From the NCBI RefSeq assembly GCF_002913045.1, contig NZ_PPAF01000026.1, forward strand, positions 186,001-250,000: 64,000 nt of DNA, in the 5' to 3' direction. The translations under genes were made by a program, and so were the position numbers. This document shows positions 8,147-17,702 of this stretch, in pieces. The notes beneath the pieces are model-generated. The model had not been told where the DNA came from. It made no database searches and saw nothing but the letters and a program-made list of their open reading frames with translations. The stretch's first letter is position 1; each line of letters opens with the position of its first letter. The stretch comes from Campylobacter concisus. Its GTDB lineage: Bacteria > Campylobacterota > Campylobacteria > Campylobacterales > Campylobacteraceae.

Positions 8147-9597
8147 CAATTCTCCTTGCTAAGTGCTTGTAAAAAGTATAAATTCATCCTAACTCCCGCT
8201 CCACTCGCACCTGCTTGGTTGTATCCCCAAGCCTTTTCGCGGTATGCTGGGCCTGCGATGTCGAGGTGTAGCCACTTATCTTTATACTCGTCTTTGATAA
8301 ATTTAGATAAAAACATGCCAGCTGTGATCGCGCCACCATATCTGCTTGAGGCGCAGTTGCTAACGTCTGCGATCTGGCTTTTGATAAGCTCGCTAAGATA
8401 AGGGTTAAAATCAAGTGTAGTCGCTAGCTCGCCGCTATCTTTTATCTTATTTTTAAACTCGCTTTTTAGGCTCTCGCTGTTGCCCATGATGCCAGTTGTG
8501 TATTCGCCAAGTCCCACGACGCAAGCGCCAGTTAGGGTTGCCATATCGATTAAGATGTCTGGCTTAAAGTCCTGTGCGTAGCTTAGGCAGTCAGCCAGCA
8601 CTAAACGTCCTTCTGCATCAGTGTTTCTAACCTCTATGCTAACGCCACTTCTTGAAATAAGCACGTCATCAGGCTTATAGGCGTTGCCGCCGATCATATT
8701 TTCAGTGGCGCCTAAAATGGCATGAATTTCAAATGGTAAATTTAGCTCCGCAGCACCTTTTATGATGCCAAGAGCTGCTGCTGCACCGCTTTTGTCTGAT
8801 TTCATAGTGAGCATATAATCAGCCGGCTTTAAGCTAAGGCCGCCGCTATCGTATGTTAAACCTTTGCCAACAAAGATGATGCGTTTTTTAGACTTTTTAG
8901 GCTTGTATGTTAGATGGATGAGCCTTGGTTTGTGCACACTTGCGCGGTTTACTGCCAAAAATGCGTTCATATTCTCTTTAGCTAGAAATTTCTCGTCATA
9001 GACCTCGCACTTTATGTTTGCGATGTTTTTGGCTAAATTTTGCGCATCCTCGGCCATCTTTTGTGGTGTATAAATTTCTGGAATTTCATTTACGATATCT
9101 TTTGCGAAATTTGTAGCATTTGCTATTATCTCTGCCTCTTTAAAGCCCTCATTTGCAGCCTTTAGATCGACATTTTTACTAGCAAATTCTTCAGTAGAAA
9201 AGATGATCTCTTTAAGGGTGTATTTCTCTTTTTTTTCTTTATATTTGTTAAATTCATAGCTTCCAAGCAAAAAGCCCTCAGCTAGTGCTTCAAAGCTTAG
9301 TTTTTGATACTCCGCTACGTAAGAAGCTAGCTTTATGCTCTTGATATTTAGCGATTTTAGCGCATTGTAAGCTTTAGCGGCTGCGACTCTAAGCTCGTCA
9401 AGATCAAGCTTAGAAAGTGGCACGTAAGCCCTTTTTGCCTCGCTTAGGATGAGGACGCTATCGCCCTTGTAATTGTTAAATTTAATAGCCTCTTTATCGC
9501 CTATAAATTTATGTTTTAACTCCTTATCTACTACGAAAATTAGTTCAATATCAGCTTTTATATCTTTTAACTTTTTATCAACTATTTGAAACTGCAT
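8146..9597 (-). CDS. pepA: Leucyl aminopeptidase (M17)
   Basis: Cytosolic hexameric metallo-aminopeptidase that removes N-terminal residues, especially Leu, from peptides. The 483-residue protein has the variable N-terminal domain and an M17 catalytic domain: VGKGLTYDSGGLSLKP (metal and active-site Lys region) and the signature NTDAEGRLVLADCL, with MATLTGACVVGLG downstream. The dedA gene upstream overlaps its start by 20 bp, and ychF starts on its stop codon, so this is an operon apt-dedA-pepA-ychF. Confidence 0.95.
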   Translation of the reverse strand: MQFQIVDKKLKDIKADIELIFVVDKELKHKFIGDKEAIKFNNYKGDSVLILSEAKRAYVPLSKLDLDELRVAAAKAYNALKSLNIKSIKLASYVAEYQKLSFEALAEGFLLGSYEFNKYKEKKEKYTLKEIIFSTEEFASKNVDLKAANEGFKEAEIIANATNFAKDIVNEIPEIYTPQKMAEDAQNLAKNIANIKCEVYDEKFLAKENMNAFLAVNRASVHKPRLIHLTYKPKKSKKRIIFVGKGLTYDSGGLSLKPADYMLTMKSDKSGAAAALGIIKGAAELNLPFEIHAILGATENMIGGNAYKPDDVLISRSGVSIEVRNTDAEGRLVLADCLSYAQDFKPDILIDMATLTGACVVGLGEYTTGIMGNSESLKSEFKNKIKDSGELATTLDFNPYLSELIKSQIADVSNCASSRYGGAITAGMFLSKFIKDEYKDKWLHLDIAGPAYREKAWGYNQAGASGAGVRMNLYFLQALSKEN

Positions 9598-10183
9598 GTC
9601 TTCTGTCTCTCCTTTCGTTTAAAATTTTATTTTCAATGCGCTTAAATATATATATCAAAAGCCCCATAAATATGGCAACCACTGGGATAGCGACATACCA
9701 GTGCTCTTTTGCTTTTTGCAAAAGCACAAGTATATGCTCGCCAAGTATCCAAGCAGGTATGGTGGTGATCGCCGCCCAGCACCAAGCGCTGATTAAATTT
9801 ATAAAGGCGTATTTTTTAGCATCATAGCCCGTAAGTCCTATGCAAAGCGGGATGATGACGCGAAAGCCATACATATAGCGTTGCAAAAAGATGATCGGCC
9901 AGCCGTATTTTTTTAGCATTATGTGCGCCACTGCAAATTTTCTCCGTTGTGTGTGCAGTCTTTTTGCGATGTATTTTTTATTGTAACGGCCAAGGTAGAA
10001 GTAAATTTGATCTCCCACAAAGCCTCCAAGTCCAGCCACAAAGATAGCAAGCGCGATGTGCATGTGCGTGGTGTGAGCGAGAATTCCAGCCATTATTAGG
10101 GCCATCTCGCCCTCCATGATACACCAGACAAAAAGTATGATGTAGCCGTACTCTTTAAGCAGTTCTATAAAAAACTCTTCCAT
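9578..10183 (-). CDS. DedA-family inner-membrane protein
   Basis: A 201-residue polytopic protein of the SNARE-associated/DedA (VTT) superfamily, proposed to act as lipid flippases or proton-dependent transporters important for membrane homeostasis. Visible features are the acidic WCIMEGEMALIMAG segment near the start, GGFVGDQIYFYLGRY, and the conserved arginine region FLQRYMYGFRVIIPLCIGLTG, then two C-terminal membrane helices ending in a basic tail. The substrate is unknown. It lies directly after apt and overlaps pepA. Confidence 0.88.
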   Translation of the reverse strand: MEEFFIELLKEYGYIILFVWCIMEGEMALIMAGILAHTTHMHIALAIFVAGLGGFVGDQIYFYLGRYNKKYIAKRLHTQRRKFAVAHIMLKKYGWPIIFLQRYMYGFRVIIPLCIGLTGYDAKKYAFINLISAWCWAAITTIPAWILGEHILVLLQKAKEHWYVAIPVVAIFMGLLIYIFKRIENKILNERRDRRHAVSNS

Positions 10184-10184
10184 T

Positions 10185-10733
10185 CTAAACCTCTAAAACG
10201 CTGTAAATTTTAGTAAGCGACTTTAGCTTTTCGCTACCTTTTAGACCGACTAGATCTATGAGAAAGCACGCCTCTACGCAGGTTGCGTTAGTTTGATTGA
10301 TAAGCTCAACTGAGGCCTTTGCAGTGCCTCCAGTGGCTATGAGATCATCCATCAAAAGCACTCTAGCACCTGCTTTTTCTCCAAAAGCATCGATGTGAAT
10401 TTGCACCTCATCGACGCCATACTCTAGGCTATATTTTTGAGAAAGCGTGATAAAAGGCAGTTTTTTTGGCTTGCGAATAGGCACAAAAGGCAGTCTTAGC
10501 CTTGCTGCAAGCGCCGCGCCAAAGATGAAACCGCGAGACTCAATACCAGCGATGTAGTCGATATTTGCACCCTCATATCTCGCCACTAAATGATCTATCA
10601 AAAAGTTAAATGCTTCTTTGTTGTTTAGTAGTGTCGTGATGTCGCGAAAGACTATGCCAGGCTTTGGAAAGTCGTTTATGCAGCGAATAGAGTTTAGTAA
10701 AAATTCTTTGCCTTTTTGATCTAAAATTTTCAT
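10185..10733 (-). CDS. apt: Adenine phosphoribosyltransferase
   Basis: Salvages adenine: adenine + PRPP gives AMP + PPi. The 182-residue protein has the PRPP-binding motif [17 protein letters not shown] at about 125-141, the [13 protein letters not shown]-terminal signature and [19 protein letters not shown] sits 5 nt before the ATG. It follows the small coiled-coil gene by about 20 bp, in an operon that begins with rpiB. Confidence 0.95.
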   Translation of the reverse strand: MKILDQKGKEFLLNSIRCINDFPKPGIVFRDITTLLNNKEAFNFLIDHLVARYEGANIDYIAGIESRGFIFGAALAARLRLPFVPIRKPKKLPFITLSQKYSLEYGVDEVQIHIDAFGEKAGARVLLMDDLIATGGTAKASVELINQTNATCVEACFLIDLVGLKGSEKLKSLTKIYSVLEV

Positions 10734-10753
10734 AAATTTCCTTAAATTTGATG

Positions 10754-11086
10754 TTAAAGTAGCGCTTCGATCTTACCTTCAAGCTCACGTATACGTTGTC
10801 TTAGCTTGTCGTTTTCTAAGCGGTACTGGGAATTTCTTGTGCGAAGCGAGGTCACGTCATTTTTAGTTTTGTTTAGCTCGTCTGTTAAGATGTCGATGTT
10901 GCCAAGACTTCGCTGAAGTTGGATCTGAAATTTTCTTATGACGACCTCTGTGTCTTGGAGGTTATTTTTCATAAAATCTTTTGTTGCACGCTCTTTTTTT
11001 AGAAGCGTTTTGAAGTAAAAAACCATAACAGTTAGGTAGATCGCAGCACAAACAAGAGCAGTAAAAACGATCCACTCGCCTATCAT
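10754..11086 (-). CDS. Small membrane-anchored coiled-coil protein of unknown function
   Basis: 110 residues: one N-terminal transmembrane helix (about 5-27), then an almost continuous charged heptad-like coiled coil to the C-terminus (for example [20 protein letters not shown]). I recognise no catalytic motif. Its start overlaps the rpiB stop by 4 bp, so it is co-translated with rpiB and apt. A similar small membrane protein occupies this place in C. jejuni as I remember it. A structural or scaffolding role is only a guess. Confidence 0.75.
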   Translation of the reverse strand: MIGEWIVFTALVCAAIYLTVMVFYFKTLLKKERATKDFMKNNLQDTEVVIRKFQIQLQRSLGNIDILTDELNKTKNDVTSLRTRNSQYRLENDKLRQRIRELEGKIEALL

Positions 11087-11526
11087 TTGTCTGCCTCAAT
11101 CTCTATTTTTTTGACTCTTCTTTCGTGTCTACCGCCTGCAAACTCTGTCTTTAAAAATGTTTCAAGTGCTGCTGTGGCAACGCCAGCACCGATCACTCTT
11201 GCGCCAAAAGCGATAACATTTGCATCGTTATGTTCTCTCGCAAGTCTAGCGGTAAATTCGTCGTGACAAAGGGCACACCTTACGTTTTCATGCCTGTTTG
11301 CAGCGATTGAGATGCCGATACCTGTGCCACAAATGAGCACGCCGTAGCAGTCAGGCTCAAGCTTGCTCGCTAGCAAATGCGCATAATCAGGGTAATCAAC
11401 GCTATTTTTGTCATTCGTGCCAAGGTCAATGACTTCATGTCCAAGCTTTTTTATGACTTCTTTTAGCTCTGCCTTTAGCTCTACTCCAGCGTGATCGCAA
11501 GCGATAAAAATTTTATCTATTTTCAT
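11083..11526 (-). CDS. rpiB: Ribose-5-phosphate isomerase B
   Basis: Interconverts ribose-5-phosphate and ribulose-5-phosphate in the pentose phosphate pathway. I place the start at the ATG at 11526 (147 residues), where the family N-terminus IFIACDHAGVELK begins; a longer in-frame extension upstream to 11682 would run through the promoter region and into the divergent gene. The active-site loop CGTGIGISIAANR and the C-terminal RHERRVKKIE are typical of the LacA/RpiB family. It is the first gene of the leftward rpiB-apt-dedA-pepA-ychF operon. Confidence 0.93.
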   Translation of the reverse strand: MKIDKIFIACDHAGVELKAELKEVIKKLGHEVIDLGTNDKNSVDYPDYAHLLASKLEPDCYGVLICGTGIGISIAANRHENVRCALCHDEFTARLAREHNDANVIAFGARVIGAGVATAALETFLKTEFAGGRHERRVKKIEIEADK

Positions 11527-11551
11527 GAAAAATCCAATAAATTTTTTGCAG

Positions 11552-11557
11552 ATTATA
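11552..11557 (-). promoter_or_regulatory. Putative -10 (TATAAT) for the rpiB operon
   Basis: The minus strand reads TATAAT here, 25 nt before the rpiB ATG, in the 110-bp divergent region shared with the DUF4139 gene. Confidence 0.5.
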
Positions 11558-11604
11558 GTGAAAGTTGCATTAAAATAAAATTTTGCTTGCATATGATAAA
11601 AGGC

Positions 11605-11610
11605 TATAAT
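11605..11610 (+). promoter_or_regulatory. Putative -10 (TATAAT) for the DUF4139 gene
   Basis: A consensus TATAAT preceded by GGC lies 26 nt before the ATG at 11637. Confidence 0.5.
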
Positions 11611-11636
11611 TTGTGAAATTCTTAAAAGGGAAAAAT

Positions 11637-13022
11637 ATGAAAAAGTCACTCTTTTTAATGGCTTCGGTGCTAGCCTTTGCAAATGAAAATTTGATAGAGA
11701 TCTATACAGATCAAACCATCATCACTCAAAAATTTAATGACGCAAATAGCTCTTTTAGCGCCTTTGTACCAGAGGGCGTGGATAGTGAGAACATCACTAT
11801 AAATGGGGATTGTGACGCGAATGCTAATCTAAAAAAGATCAGCGAAGAAAATAGTCCAAGTTACATAAAATGGAAGCAAGAAGTTGTAAATTTAAATAAT
11901 AAACTTGAGGCGCTAAATGCAAGAGGTAGGTTTATAGAGCAGGCTTTGATAGTAGAAAATAAAAGTAACGATGTGACAAAAAGAGCTGAGGAGTTTTATA
12001 AATTTAGCCTAGAAAATATCGAGAAAATTTCAGCTGTCAAAGACGAGCTTGAAACGCTTAAAGAAAATGAGCCAAAGAGTGAGATGGCTAGATTTTTGCA
12101 GCTTGATATGAAATTTGCTTGCGACCCAAAAGAGGCGACGCTTTCGTATATGGATGATGAGGCGCCAAAGACGCTAAATGAAATTTATGCAGACATGAAA
12201 AATAAAAATATCTTGATAAAACAAGAAATTTTGCTCACCAACCCTTTTGCTAATGATGTTAAAAATTTAAAGCTTGCCATCTATCCGACCAGATATCAAA
12301 AGGCGCTTGCTCCAAGCAAGTTTTACCCTTGGTACGAGGAGAGCGAGGTGGAGGCTGATGGTTACGGTGCTTCAAAAAATATGCTAAGAGCCGCAAAAGT
12401 CACTTCTGAGGTCGCTGATATGCGTGTGCAAAGAGATGAAAATGAATTTGCCAAAATTTGGAAGATAGATGGGATAAATTTAGCAAAAGGCGAGAGCAAA
12501 TATATAACTTACGACACGCAAAAAATGGACGCAAATTTTAGCGTTTTTGCTGATTTTTACGGTTCACTAAAGGCATATAATGTGGCTAGCTTTAAGCTAA
12601 ATGACGATCTAACGCCAGCTAAAACGCAGTTTTATGTTAATAGTGTGAGTGTTGGTAGTCCTAGCGAGTTTGAGATGAAAGCTAAAGATGAGCCATCTCA
12701 GCTCTTTTTAGGACAAAACGAGCTAATCGAGCTTAAAAAAGAGCGCTTAAATAAATTTAAAAAGAGCTCGTTTCTTGGTAAAGAGCGCATAAGCGAAGAG
12801 GGCTATGAGATAAGTGTCAAAAATAACTCAAGCAAGAGTGTTGATGTCACCTTGGTCGATCGCGTGCCAGTATCTGCTGACGAGGCGGTAAAGGTCGAGA
12901 TAAAGGGCTTTGATAAAAAAGATATCAGCAAAGATGGCAAGGTGGAGCTTAAATTTAGCCTTGCACCAAAAGAGGAATTTAAAAAAGAGTACTCTTATAA
13001 GATCACAAAGCCAAAAATTTAG
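11637..13022 (+). CDS. Exported DUF4139 (MuiA-type) protein
   Basis: 461 residues from the ATG at 11637, chosen over an upstream GTG because it follows AAAAGGG and starts a clean signal peptide (MKKSLFLMASVLAFA). After the signal comes a coiled-coil stretch (about 55-130), then the DUF4139 beta-rich domain with the hallmark LTNPFANDVKNLKLAIYP, and the late KNNSSKSVDVTLVDRVPVS segment typical of mucoidy-inhibitor A-like proteins. Periplasmic or outer-membrane location is inferred; the biochemical role of the family is not established. It stands alone between two leftward gene groups. Confidence 0.85.
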   Translation: MKKSLFLMASVLAFANENLIEIYTDQTIITQKFNDANSSFSAFVPEGVDSENITINGDCDANANLKKISEENSPSYIKWKQEVVNLNNKLEALNARGRFIEQALIVENKSNDVTKRAEEFYKFSLENIEKISAVKDELETLKENEPKSEMARFLQLDMKFACDPKEATLSYMDDEAPKTLNEIYADMKNKNILIKQEILLTNPFANDVKNLKLAIYPTRYQKALAPSKFYPWYEESEVEADGYGASKNMLRAAKVTSEVADMRVQRDENEFAKIWKIDGINLAKGESKYITYDTQKMDANFSVFADFYGSLKAYNVASFKLNDDLTPAKTQFYVNSVSVGSPSEFEMKAKDEPSQLFLGQNELIELKKERLNKFKKSSFLGKERISEEGYEISVKNNSSKSVDVTLVDRVPVSADEAVKVEIKGFDKKDISKDGKVELKFSLAPKEEFKKEYSYKITKPKI

Positions 13023-13040
13023 AGCAAATTTGCTCTAAAT
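13017..13040. terminator. Bidirectional terminator between DUF4139 gene and M50 protease
   Basis: A 24-bp perfect palindrome (arm ATTTAGAGCAAA) overlaps the DUF4139 stop and ends next to the convergent M50 gene's stop, so it can serve both strands. Confidence 0.7.
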
Positions 13041-13697
13041 TTAGCCATTTATAAAGGCGCTTGCGATATCTAAAACGTATCTTGTCGGATAAAAGATAGT
13101 ATCTTTTAAAGGCGAAATGAGGATGATGATAAGGATGACAAAGCCGTATCTTGAGATACCCTCAAGCTTCTCTGCCAGTGCGTGAAAGCCAAAATTTCTA
13201 AGCGCATACTCGAGTGCGTGAAAGCCATCAAGTGGTGGGATCGGATAGAGGTTAAAGATGGCTAACATCAAATTTAAAAGTGCAAGCGTAAATAAAAACT
13301 GAAGTAAAATTTCAAAGGTTTCTATATTTAATAAAGCCTTTAACACAAAAAGCGACAAGATACCTAAGATGACGTTGTAGCAAATGCCAGCTAGACTCAC
13401 GTAGATAGCTGCCTTGTAGCCGCCATTTCGCACGACTGTGTAGGTATTTACAGGCACTGGTTTTGCCCAGCCAAACATCATGCCAGTGCTTAGATAAAGC
13501 ACCAGTGGCACGATGATGGTGCCAACTGGGTCAATATGTTTTATAGGATTTATGCTAAGTCTGCCAAGGTTTTTTGCGGTGTTATCGCCAAATTTATATG
13601 CTACATAGCCGTGAGCTATTTCGTGGCCGACGATGGCGATTATTAAAGAGATGACGATAGTGGCGACTTTTATGGGGTCAAAATTAGTGAAGTCCAT
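13041..13697 (-). CDS. Site-2 protease-like M50 membrane metalloprotease
   Basis: A compact 218-residue intramembrane zinc protease of the M50 family, FwdE/YwhC-like group without PDZ domain. HEIAHGYVAY in the first membrane segment gives the HEXXH zinc site, and NLYPIPPLDGFHALEY gives the NxxPxxDG third ligand. About five to six hydrophobic segments are visible. The substrate is unknown. I moved the start to the ATG at 13697, one codon inside a TTG, because the GAGGGAG ribosome site then has better spacing. It overlaps the end of lepB. Confidence 0.9.
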   Translation of the reverse strand: MDFTNFDPIKVATIVISLIIAIVGHEIAHGYVAYKFGDNTAKNLGRLSINPIKHIDPVGTIIVPLVLYLSTGMMFGWAKPVPVNTYTVVRNGGYKAAIYVSLAGICYNVILGILSLFVLKALLNIETFEILLQFLFTLALLNLMLAIFNLYPIPPLDGFHALEYALRNFGFHALAEKLEGISRYGFVILIIILISPLKDTIFYPTRYVLDIASAFING

Positions 13698-14589
13698 CAA
13701 CTTCTCCCTCTTTTAGAGCTTGTTTTGTAAAAAACTCATCATTTTCTATCGTATCTACAAAGCGTCCGATACGCTCCCAACGCACATTGTAGTTGCTGTC
13801 CCAGCTAAAATATATAAACCAAGGCTCTCCGACTATGTCCTTGTAAGCCACGCTTCCCCAAAAACGGCTATCGTTTGAGTGATCGCGGTTGTCACCTATC
13901 ATAAAGTACTCATCTTTTGGCACTTTGACGTAAAATGCGTTAAAGTTAAAATTTGGATTTTGCGGCAATGAGCTAATGGTTACTGGCTTCATAAAAACAC
14001 TATCTTTGTTTGTATTTAGCATGAAAATCATCTGCTCAAATAAATTTACATTTTCGTCATAGTGGATGCCGCTAAATCTATATGGCTCTTTTATGAAAAG
14101 CTTGCCATCAAGCTCGGCTATATCGCTACATGAGTAGCCAAATTTACTCTCTTTACCGTTTAAATTTTCACGGCAGTTTGCCTTTATGAAGCTATCTCCC
14201 TCTTTTGGGCGTAGATAGAGGGCTTTTTCAGTAAAGACGATCTCGTCCTCGCTTGTGGCAAAGCAGCGTTTTACAAAGTGGGTCTTTTCATCTTTTGGAT
14301 AACGAAAGACGACTATATCGCCTCTTGCCGGACCATCGCCTGTAATAAGATGCCCATTGTTATTTAGCTCGGGTAAAATTTTTACCTCAAGCCATGGAAT
14401 TCTTGGTGTTGGTATACCATAAACGAATTTTTTGGCGAATAAAAAATCACCAACCAAAAGCGTATTTTTCATCGAGCCAGACGGGATAACAAAGGCTTGA
14501 GCTATGAAAAATATAACAAAAAGCACGATGATGACCGTGCCAGTCCAGCTCGAGCAAAAGTCATAAAATTTAGTAAAAAATTTTTTCAT
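13684..14589 (-). CDS. lepB: Signal peptidase I
   Basis: Inner-membrane leader peptidase that removes Sec and Tat signal peptides. The 301-residue protein has one N-terminal membrane helix (about 15-35), the catalytic serine in PSGSMKNT (Ser39), the general-base lysine in FVKRCFA (Lys107), and box E GDNRDHSNDSRFWG near the C-terminus. It is placed immediately after folD and overlaps the M50 protease gene, so the three genes form an operon. Confidence 0.95.
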   Translation of the reverse strand: MKKFFTKFYDFCSSWTGTVIIVLFVIFFIAQAFVIPSGSMKNTLLVGDFLFAKKFVYGIPTPRIPWLEVKILPELNNNGHLITGDGPARGDIVVFRYPKDEKTHFVKRCFATSEDEIVFTEKALYLRPKEGDSFIKANCRENLNGKESKFGYSCSDIAELDGKLFIKEPYRFSGIHYDENVNLFEQMIFMLNTNKDSVFMKPVTISSLPQNPNFNFNAFYVKVPKDEYFMIGDNRDHSNDSRFWGSVAYKDIVGEPWFIYFSWDSNYNVRWERIGRFVDTIENDEFFTKQALKEGEVDGLH

Positions 14590-14591
14590 TA

Positions 14592-15452
14592 TTAGGCTCT
14601 TTTGTGGCTAGCTATCTTAGCTTGGGCTGCAAGGATTGTGTTATTTAAAAGCATTGCAATCGTCATCGGACCCACGCCACCAGGAACTGGCGTGATGTAT
14701 GAGCACTTTGGTGCGACTTCATCAAAATCCACATCTCCTACAAGTCTACCATCATCAAGCCTATTTATGCCTACATCAACGACTACTGCGCCATCTTTTA
14801 CCATATCAGCCTTTAAGAAAAATGGCTTGCCAATGGCTGCGACGATTAGGTCAGCATTTTTGCAAATTTCTTTTAAATTTTTAGTCTTGCTGTGAGTCAC
14901 GGTAACGGTTGCTGACGCGTTTAGAAGTAAATTTGCCATAGGTTTGCCAACGATATTACTTCTGCCTATAACAACCGCGTTTAGTCCAGCTACATCAATG
15001 CCATACTCTTTTAAAATTTCCATCACGCCAAGCGGTGTGCAAGGCACAAAACCATCAAGGCCGCTGACAAGTTTGCCAACATTTACAGCGTGAAAGCCAT
15101 CTACGTCTTTTGCTGGATCGATCGTTGCTAAAACGGTGTTTGTATCTATATGTTTTGGAAGTGGCAACTGCACTAAAATTCCATGGATGCTATCGTCTAA
15201 ATTTAGCACATTTATAAGCGCTAGAAGCTCTGCTTGGGTTGTATTTTCGCTTAGACGGTGAGCTACGCTTTTTATGCCGTATTCGTTGCAGGCTTTTTCT
15301 TTGGCTCTAACGTATGTTTGAGATGCTTTATCTTCGCCTACTAAGATAACAGCTAGGGTTGGCTCTACACCAAATTTTTTTAGTTCTTCAGCTCTTACTT
15401 TTACGCTTTCTTTGACCTTTAAAGATACGGCTTTGCCGTCTAAAATTTTCAT
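14592..15452 (-). CDS. folD: Bifunctional methylene-THF dehydrogenase/cyclohydrolase
   Basis: Interconverts 5,10-methylene-THF and 10-formyl-THF (NADP-dependent dehydrogenase plus cyclohydrolase). The 286-residue length is typical. YVRAKEKAC contains the catalytic Tyr and Lys, QLPLPKHID is the substrate loop, [14 protein letters not shown] is the nucleotide-binding signature, and [15 protein letters not shown] is the C-terminal signature. It is the first gene of the leftward folD-lepB-M50 group and divergent from the cytochrome c gene. Confidence 0.96.
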   Translation of the reverse strand: MKILDGKAVSLKVKESVKVRAEELKKFGVEPTLAVILVGEDKASQTYVRAKEKACNEYGIKSVAHRLSENTTQAELLALINVLNLDDSIHGILVQLPLPKHIDTNTVLATIDPAKDVDGFHAVNVGKLVSGLDGFVPCTPLGVMEILKEYGIDVAGLNAVVIGRSNIVGKPMANLLLNASATVTVTHSKTKNLKEICKNADLIVAAIGKPFFLKADMVKDGAVVVDVGINRLDDGRLVGDVDFDEVAPKCSYITPVPGGVGPMTIAMLLNNTILAAQAKIASHKRA

Positions 15453-15535
15453 ACTGGATCCTTATTTAAAAGCTTTTTTAATCACAAGGGTGGTATCATA
15501 CCTAAAATTAAATTAAAATTTTTAAAGAGAGGTTT

Positions 15536-16141
15536 ATGCGGTCTGTTTTTTTGTTTTTGCTTTTTTGTGTGGTGATTTTTGGTGCTGATTTTATCACAAA
15601 GACCGAATACGCCAAGATGCTCTACCTAAATCCACGTGGCATAGGATGTGACAAATGTCACGGCACAAAGGGTGAGGGCAGTCTAATCTCTAAATACAAA
15701 CACTTTGACAAAAAGGCAAACAAAACGGTTGACGATGAGCTTAGAGCACCAAAGATAAATGATATAGAATTTGAAAGCTTTAAAGCAGCTCTAACTAAGC
15801 CAAAAGGCGTCATGCCAAGCTATTTTTTGACAGACGAGGAGACAACGATTCTTTATGAGTACATTACAAATAAGATAAATACTCCTTCAAAAGCAGCAAA
15901 AGCGCAAAATTTGGGCAAGTCAGTTTCCACTGATACGACGCAAAAACAGCCAGAGCAATCTACTAAAGCCGCTCCTTCTATAAAGGCTACAGAGCCAGCT
16001 AAAACTACCACAGCTAAGCCAGCTGAGTCAGCAAAAACTGCTACTACGCAAGCACCAAAGTCGCCAGTAAAACCAGTAACAAATCAAAAAGATAATCAAA
16101 AGACAAATTTAAAAACACAAAATCAAAAGGATAAAAAATGA
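15536..16141 (+). CDS. Periplasmic monohaem cytochrome c with a low-complexity tail
   Basis: 201 residues: signal peptide (about 1-17), one haem site [12 protein letters not shown] (about 37-48), and a Met ligand candidate in PKGVMPSYF, giving a small class I cytochrome of about 110 residues. The last 80 residues are Lys/Ala/Thr/Pro/Gln-rich low-complexity sequence, probably disordered or a wall-spanning linker. The stop overlaps the hemL ATG (ATGA), so it is translationally coupled to haem biosynthesis. The redox partner is unknown. Confidence 0.85.
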   Translation: MRSVFLFLLFCVVIFGADFITKTEYAKMLYLNPRGIGCDKCHGTKGEGSLISKYKHFDKKANKTVDDELRAPKINDIEFESFKAALTKPKGVMPSYFLTDEETTILYEYITNKINTPSKAAKAQNLGKSVSTDTTQKQPEQSTKAAPSIKATEPAKTTTAKPAESAKTATTQAPKSPVKPVTNQKDNQKTNLKTQNQKDKK

Positions 16142-17421
16142 CAAATAAAGAGGCATTTAGCGAAGCCAAAAAATATATCCCAGGTGGCGTAAATTCGCCA
16201 GTACGTGCATTTGGAAGCGTTGGCGGTGAGCCTGTGATGATCGATCACGCAAAGGGAGCTTATCTATACGATGTCGAGGGTAAAAAATATCTTGACTTTA
16301 TCCAAAGCTGGGGACCACTCATCTTTGGTCACTGCGACAAAGATATCGAAGAGGCGATCATCTCTGCTGTAAAACAAGGCGTATCTTACGGCGCGCCGTC
16401 ACCAAAAGAGACCGCTCTAGCAAAGCTAATATGTGACGAGTTTAAGCAAATAGATAAAATTCGCTTCGTAAGCTCTGGCACAGAGGCCACTATGAGCGCT
16501 ATCAGAGTGGCTAGAGGATATGCTAAAAAAGATGGACTAATAAAATTTGAAGGCTGCTACCACGGACACAGCGATGCACTTCTTATCAAAGCAGGAAGTG
16601 GCGCTACGACATACGGCAACGCTTCAAGCAGCGGCGTGCCACAAGATGTTGTGAAAAACACTTATCTAGCAGTTTATAACGATATAGAAAGCGTAAAAGC
16701 CATCTTTGAAAACAATAAAGACAAGATAGGCGTCGTCATAATCGAGCCTATCGCTGGAAATATGGGGCTTGTGCCAGCTGATAAGAAATTTTTAGAGGAG
16801 CTTAGAGCACTTTGCGATAAATTTGGAGCTGTGCTTATCCTTGATGAGGTTATGAGTGGCTTTAGAGCTTCTCGGTTTGGATCATATCCATTTCACGAAG
16901 TGGACGCTGATCTCATTACATTTGGCAAGGTTATAGGCGGAGGTATGAACGTCGCTGCATTTGGTGGCAAGGCTGAGATAATGGACTGCTTAAGCCCAGA
17001 GGGCGCTGTCTATCAAGCAGGCACGCTAAGTGGCAACCCAGTAGCGATGAGTGCTGGTATAGCGGCTATTTCTAAGATAAATAGCGATACAAATTTATAT
17101 TCTAGACTTGAAAAACTAGCTAAAAAACTAATGGACGGCTTTAAAGAGGCTGCAAAGAGTGCTGGCATTACTATCCAAACTGATGTTCGTGGCTCTATGT
17201 TTGGCTACTTTTTTACAGATCACGCCGTAAAAAACTACGACGATGCGTTAAAGAGCGATACAAAGCTATTTGCTAAATTTCACCAAACGATGCTTAAGCG
17301 TGGAATTTATCTTGCACCTAGCCAGTTTGAGACTGGATTTGTCTGCGATGCGATGAGTGAAGCGGATATCGATCTAGCGGTAAGCGCAGCTAAAGAGGCG
17401 TTTTTGGAGATAAAAGCCTAA
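16138..17421 (+). CDS. hemL: Glutamate-1-semialdehyde 2,1-aminomutase
   Basis: PLP enzyme making 5-aminolevulinate in the C5 pathway of tetrapyrrole synthesis. The 427-residue protein shows [13 protein letters not shown] at the N-terminus, the pyridoxal lysine in [10 protein letters not shown] (Lys264), LDEVMSGFR with the PLP-contacting Asp, and [13 protein letters not shown]. The ATG overlaps the stop of the preceding cytochrome gene, and its stop is followed directly by atpZ. Haem supply fits the multihaem-rich metabolism seen elsewhere in the window. Confidence 0.97.
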   Translation: MTNKEAFSEAKKYIPGGVNSPVRAFGSVGGEPVMIDHAKGAYLYDVEGKKYLDFIQSWGPLIFGHCDKDIEEAIISAVKQGVSYGAPSPKETALAKLICDEFKQIDKIRFVSSGTEATMSAIRVARGYAKKDGLIKFEGCYHGHSDALLIKAGSGATTYGNASSSGVPQDVVKNTYLAVYNDIESVKAIFENNKDKIGVVIIEPIAGNMGLVPADKKFLEELRALCDKFGAVLILDEVMSGFRASRFGSYPFHEVDADLITFGKVIGGGMNVAAFGGKAEIMDCLSPEGAVYQAGTLSGNPVAMSAGIAAISKINSDTNLYSRLEKLAKKLMDGFKEAAKSAGITIQTDVRGSMFGYFFTDHAVKNYDDALKSDTKLFAKFHQTMLKRGIYLAPSQFETGFVCDAMSEADIDLAVSAAKEAFLEIKA

Positions 17422-17702
17422 TGGCAAAATTTAAGATAAAAGATATCGTAGCGGGTGCTGAGCAGCTAAGCCTTGGAGTTTCAATCGTAGTTGCGATCTT
17501 GCTTGGCACCGGACTTGGGTATTTTGTAAAAAAGGCTACAAATTTTACGCCAGCTCTTTGGATAGGCTTTGCTATTGGCATCGCAGCTGCCATTTTAAAT
17601 GTCTATAAAGCTTACAAAGCACAGGTTAAAAGCCTAGATGAGCTAAAGGATGAGACTAGATATAAGGGCTATAAAAAAGACGATGATGACGAGGACGATT
17701 AG
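17421..17702 (+). CDS. atpZ: AtpZ/AtpI-type small membrane protein
   Basis: A 93-residue protein with two membrane helices (about 15-37 and 45-65) separated by a short loop, followed by an acidic C-terminal tail (KDDDDEDD). This is the pattern of the F1Fo ATPase 'gene 1' family (AtpZ), which is thought to help c-ring assembly or cation supply. It is not next to an atp operon here but sits in the hemL operon with its start on the hemL stop. The assignment rests on topology and short motifs (LLGTGLGYFV, ALWIGFAIGI). Confidence 0.7.
   Translation: MAKFKIKDIVAGAEQLSLGVSIVVAILLGTGLGYFVKKATNFTPALWIGFAIGIAAAILNVYKAYKAQVKSLDELKDETRYKGYKKDDDDEDD

Noticed and set aside
11083..11682. Longer rpiB reading frame starting at 11682
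   Set aside because: The extra 52 codons cover the divergent promoter and the start of the DUF4139 gene; the family N-terminus begins at 11526.
16138..17702. Complete ATP synthase operon next to atpZ
   Set aside because: Only the small AtpZ-like gene is present; neighbours are hemL, a membrane protein and an MFS transporter.
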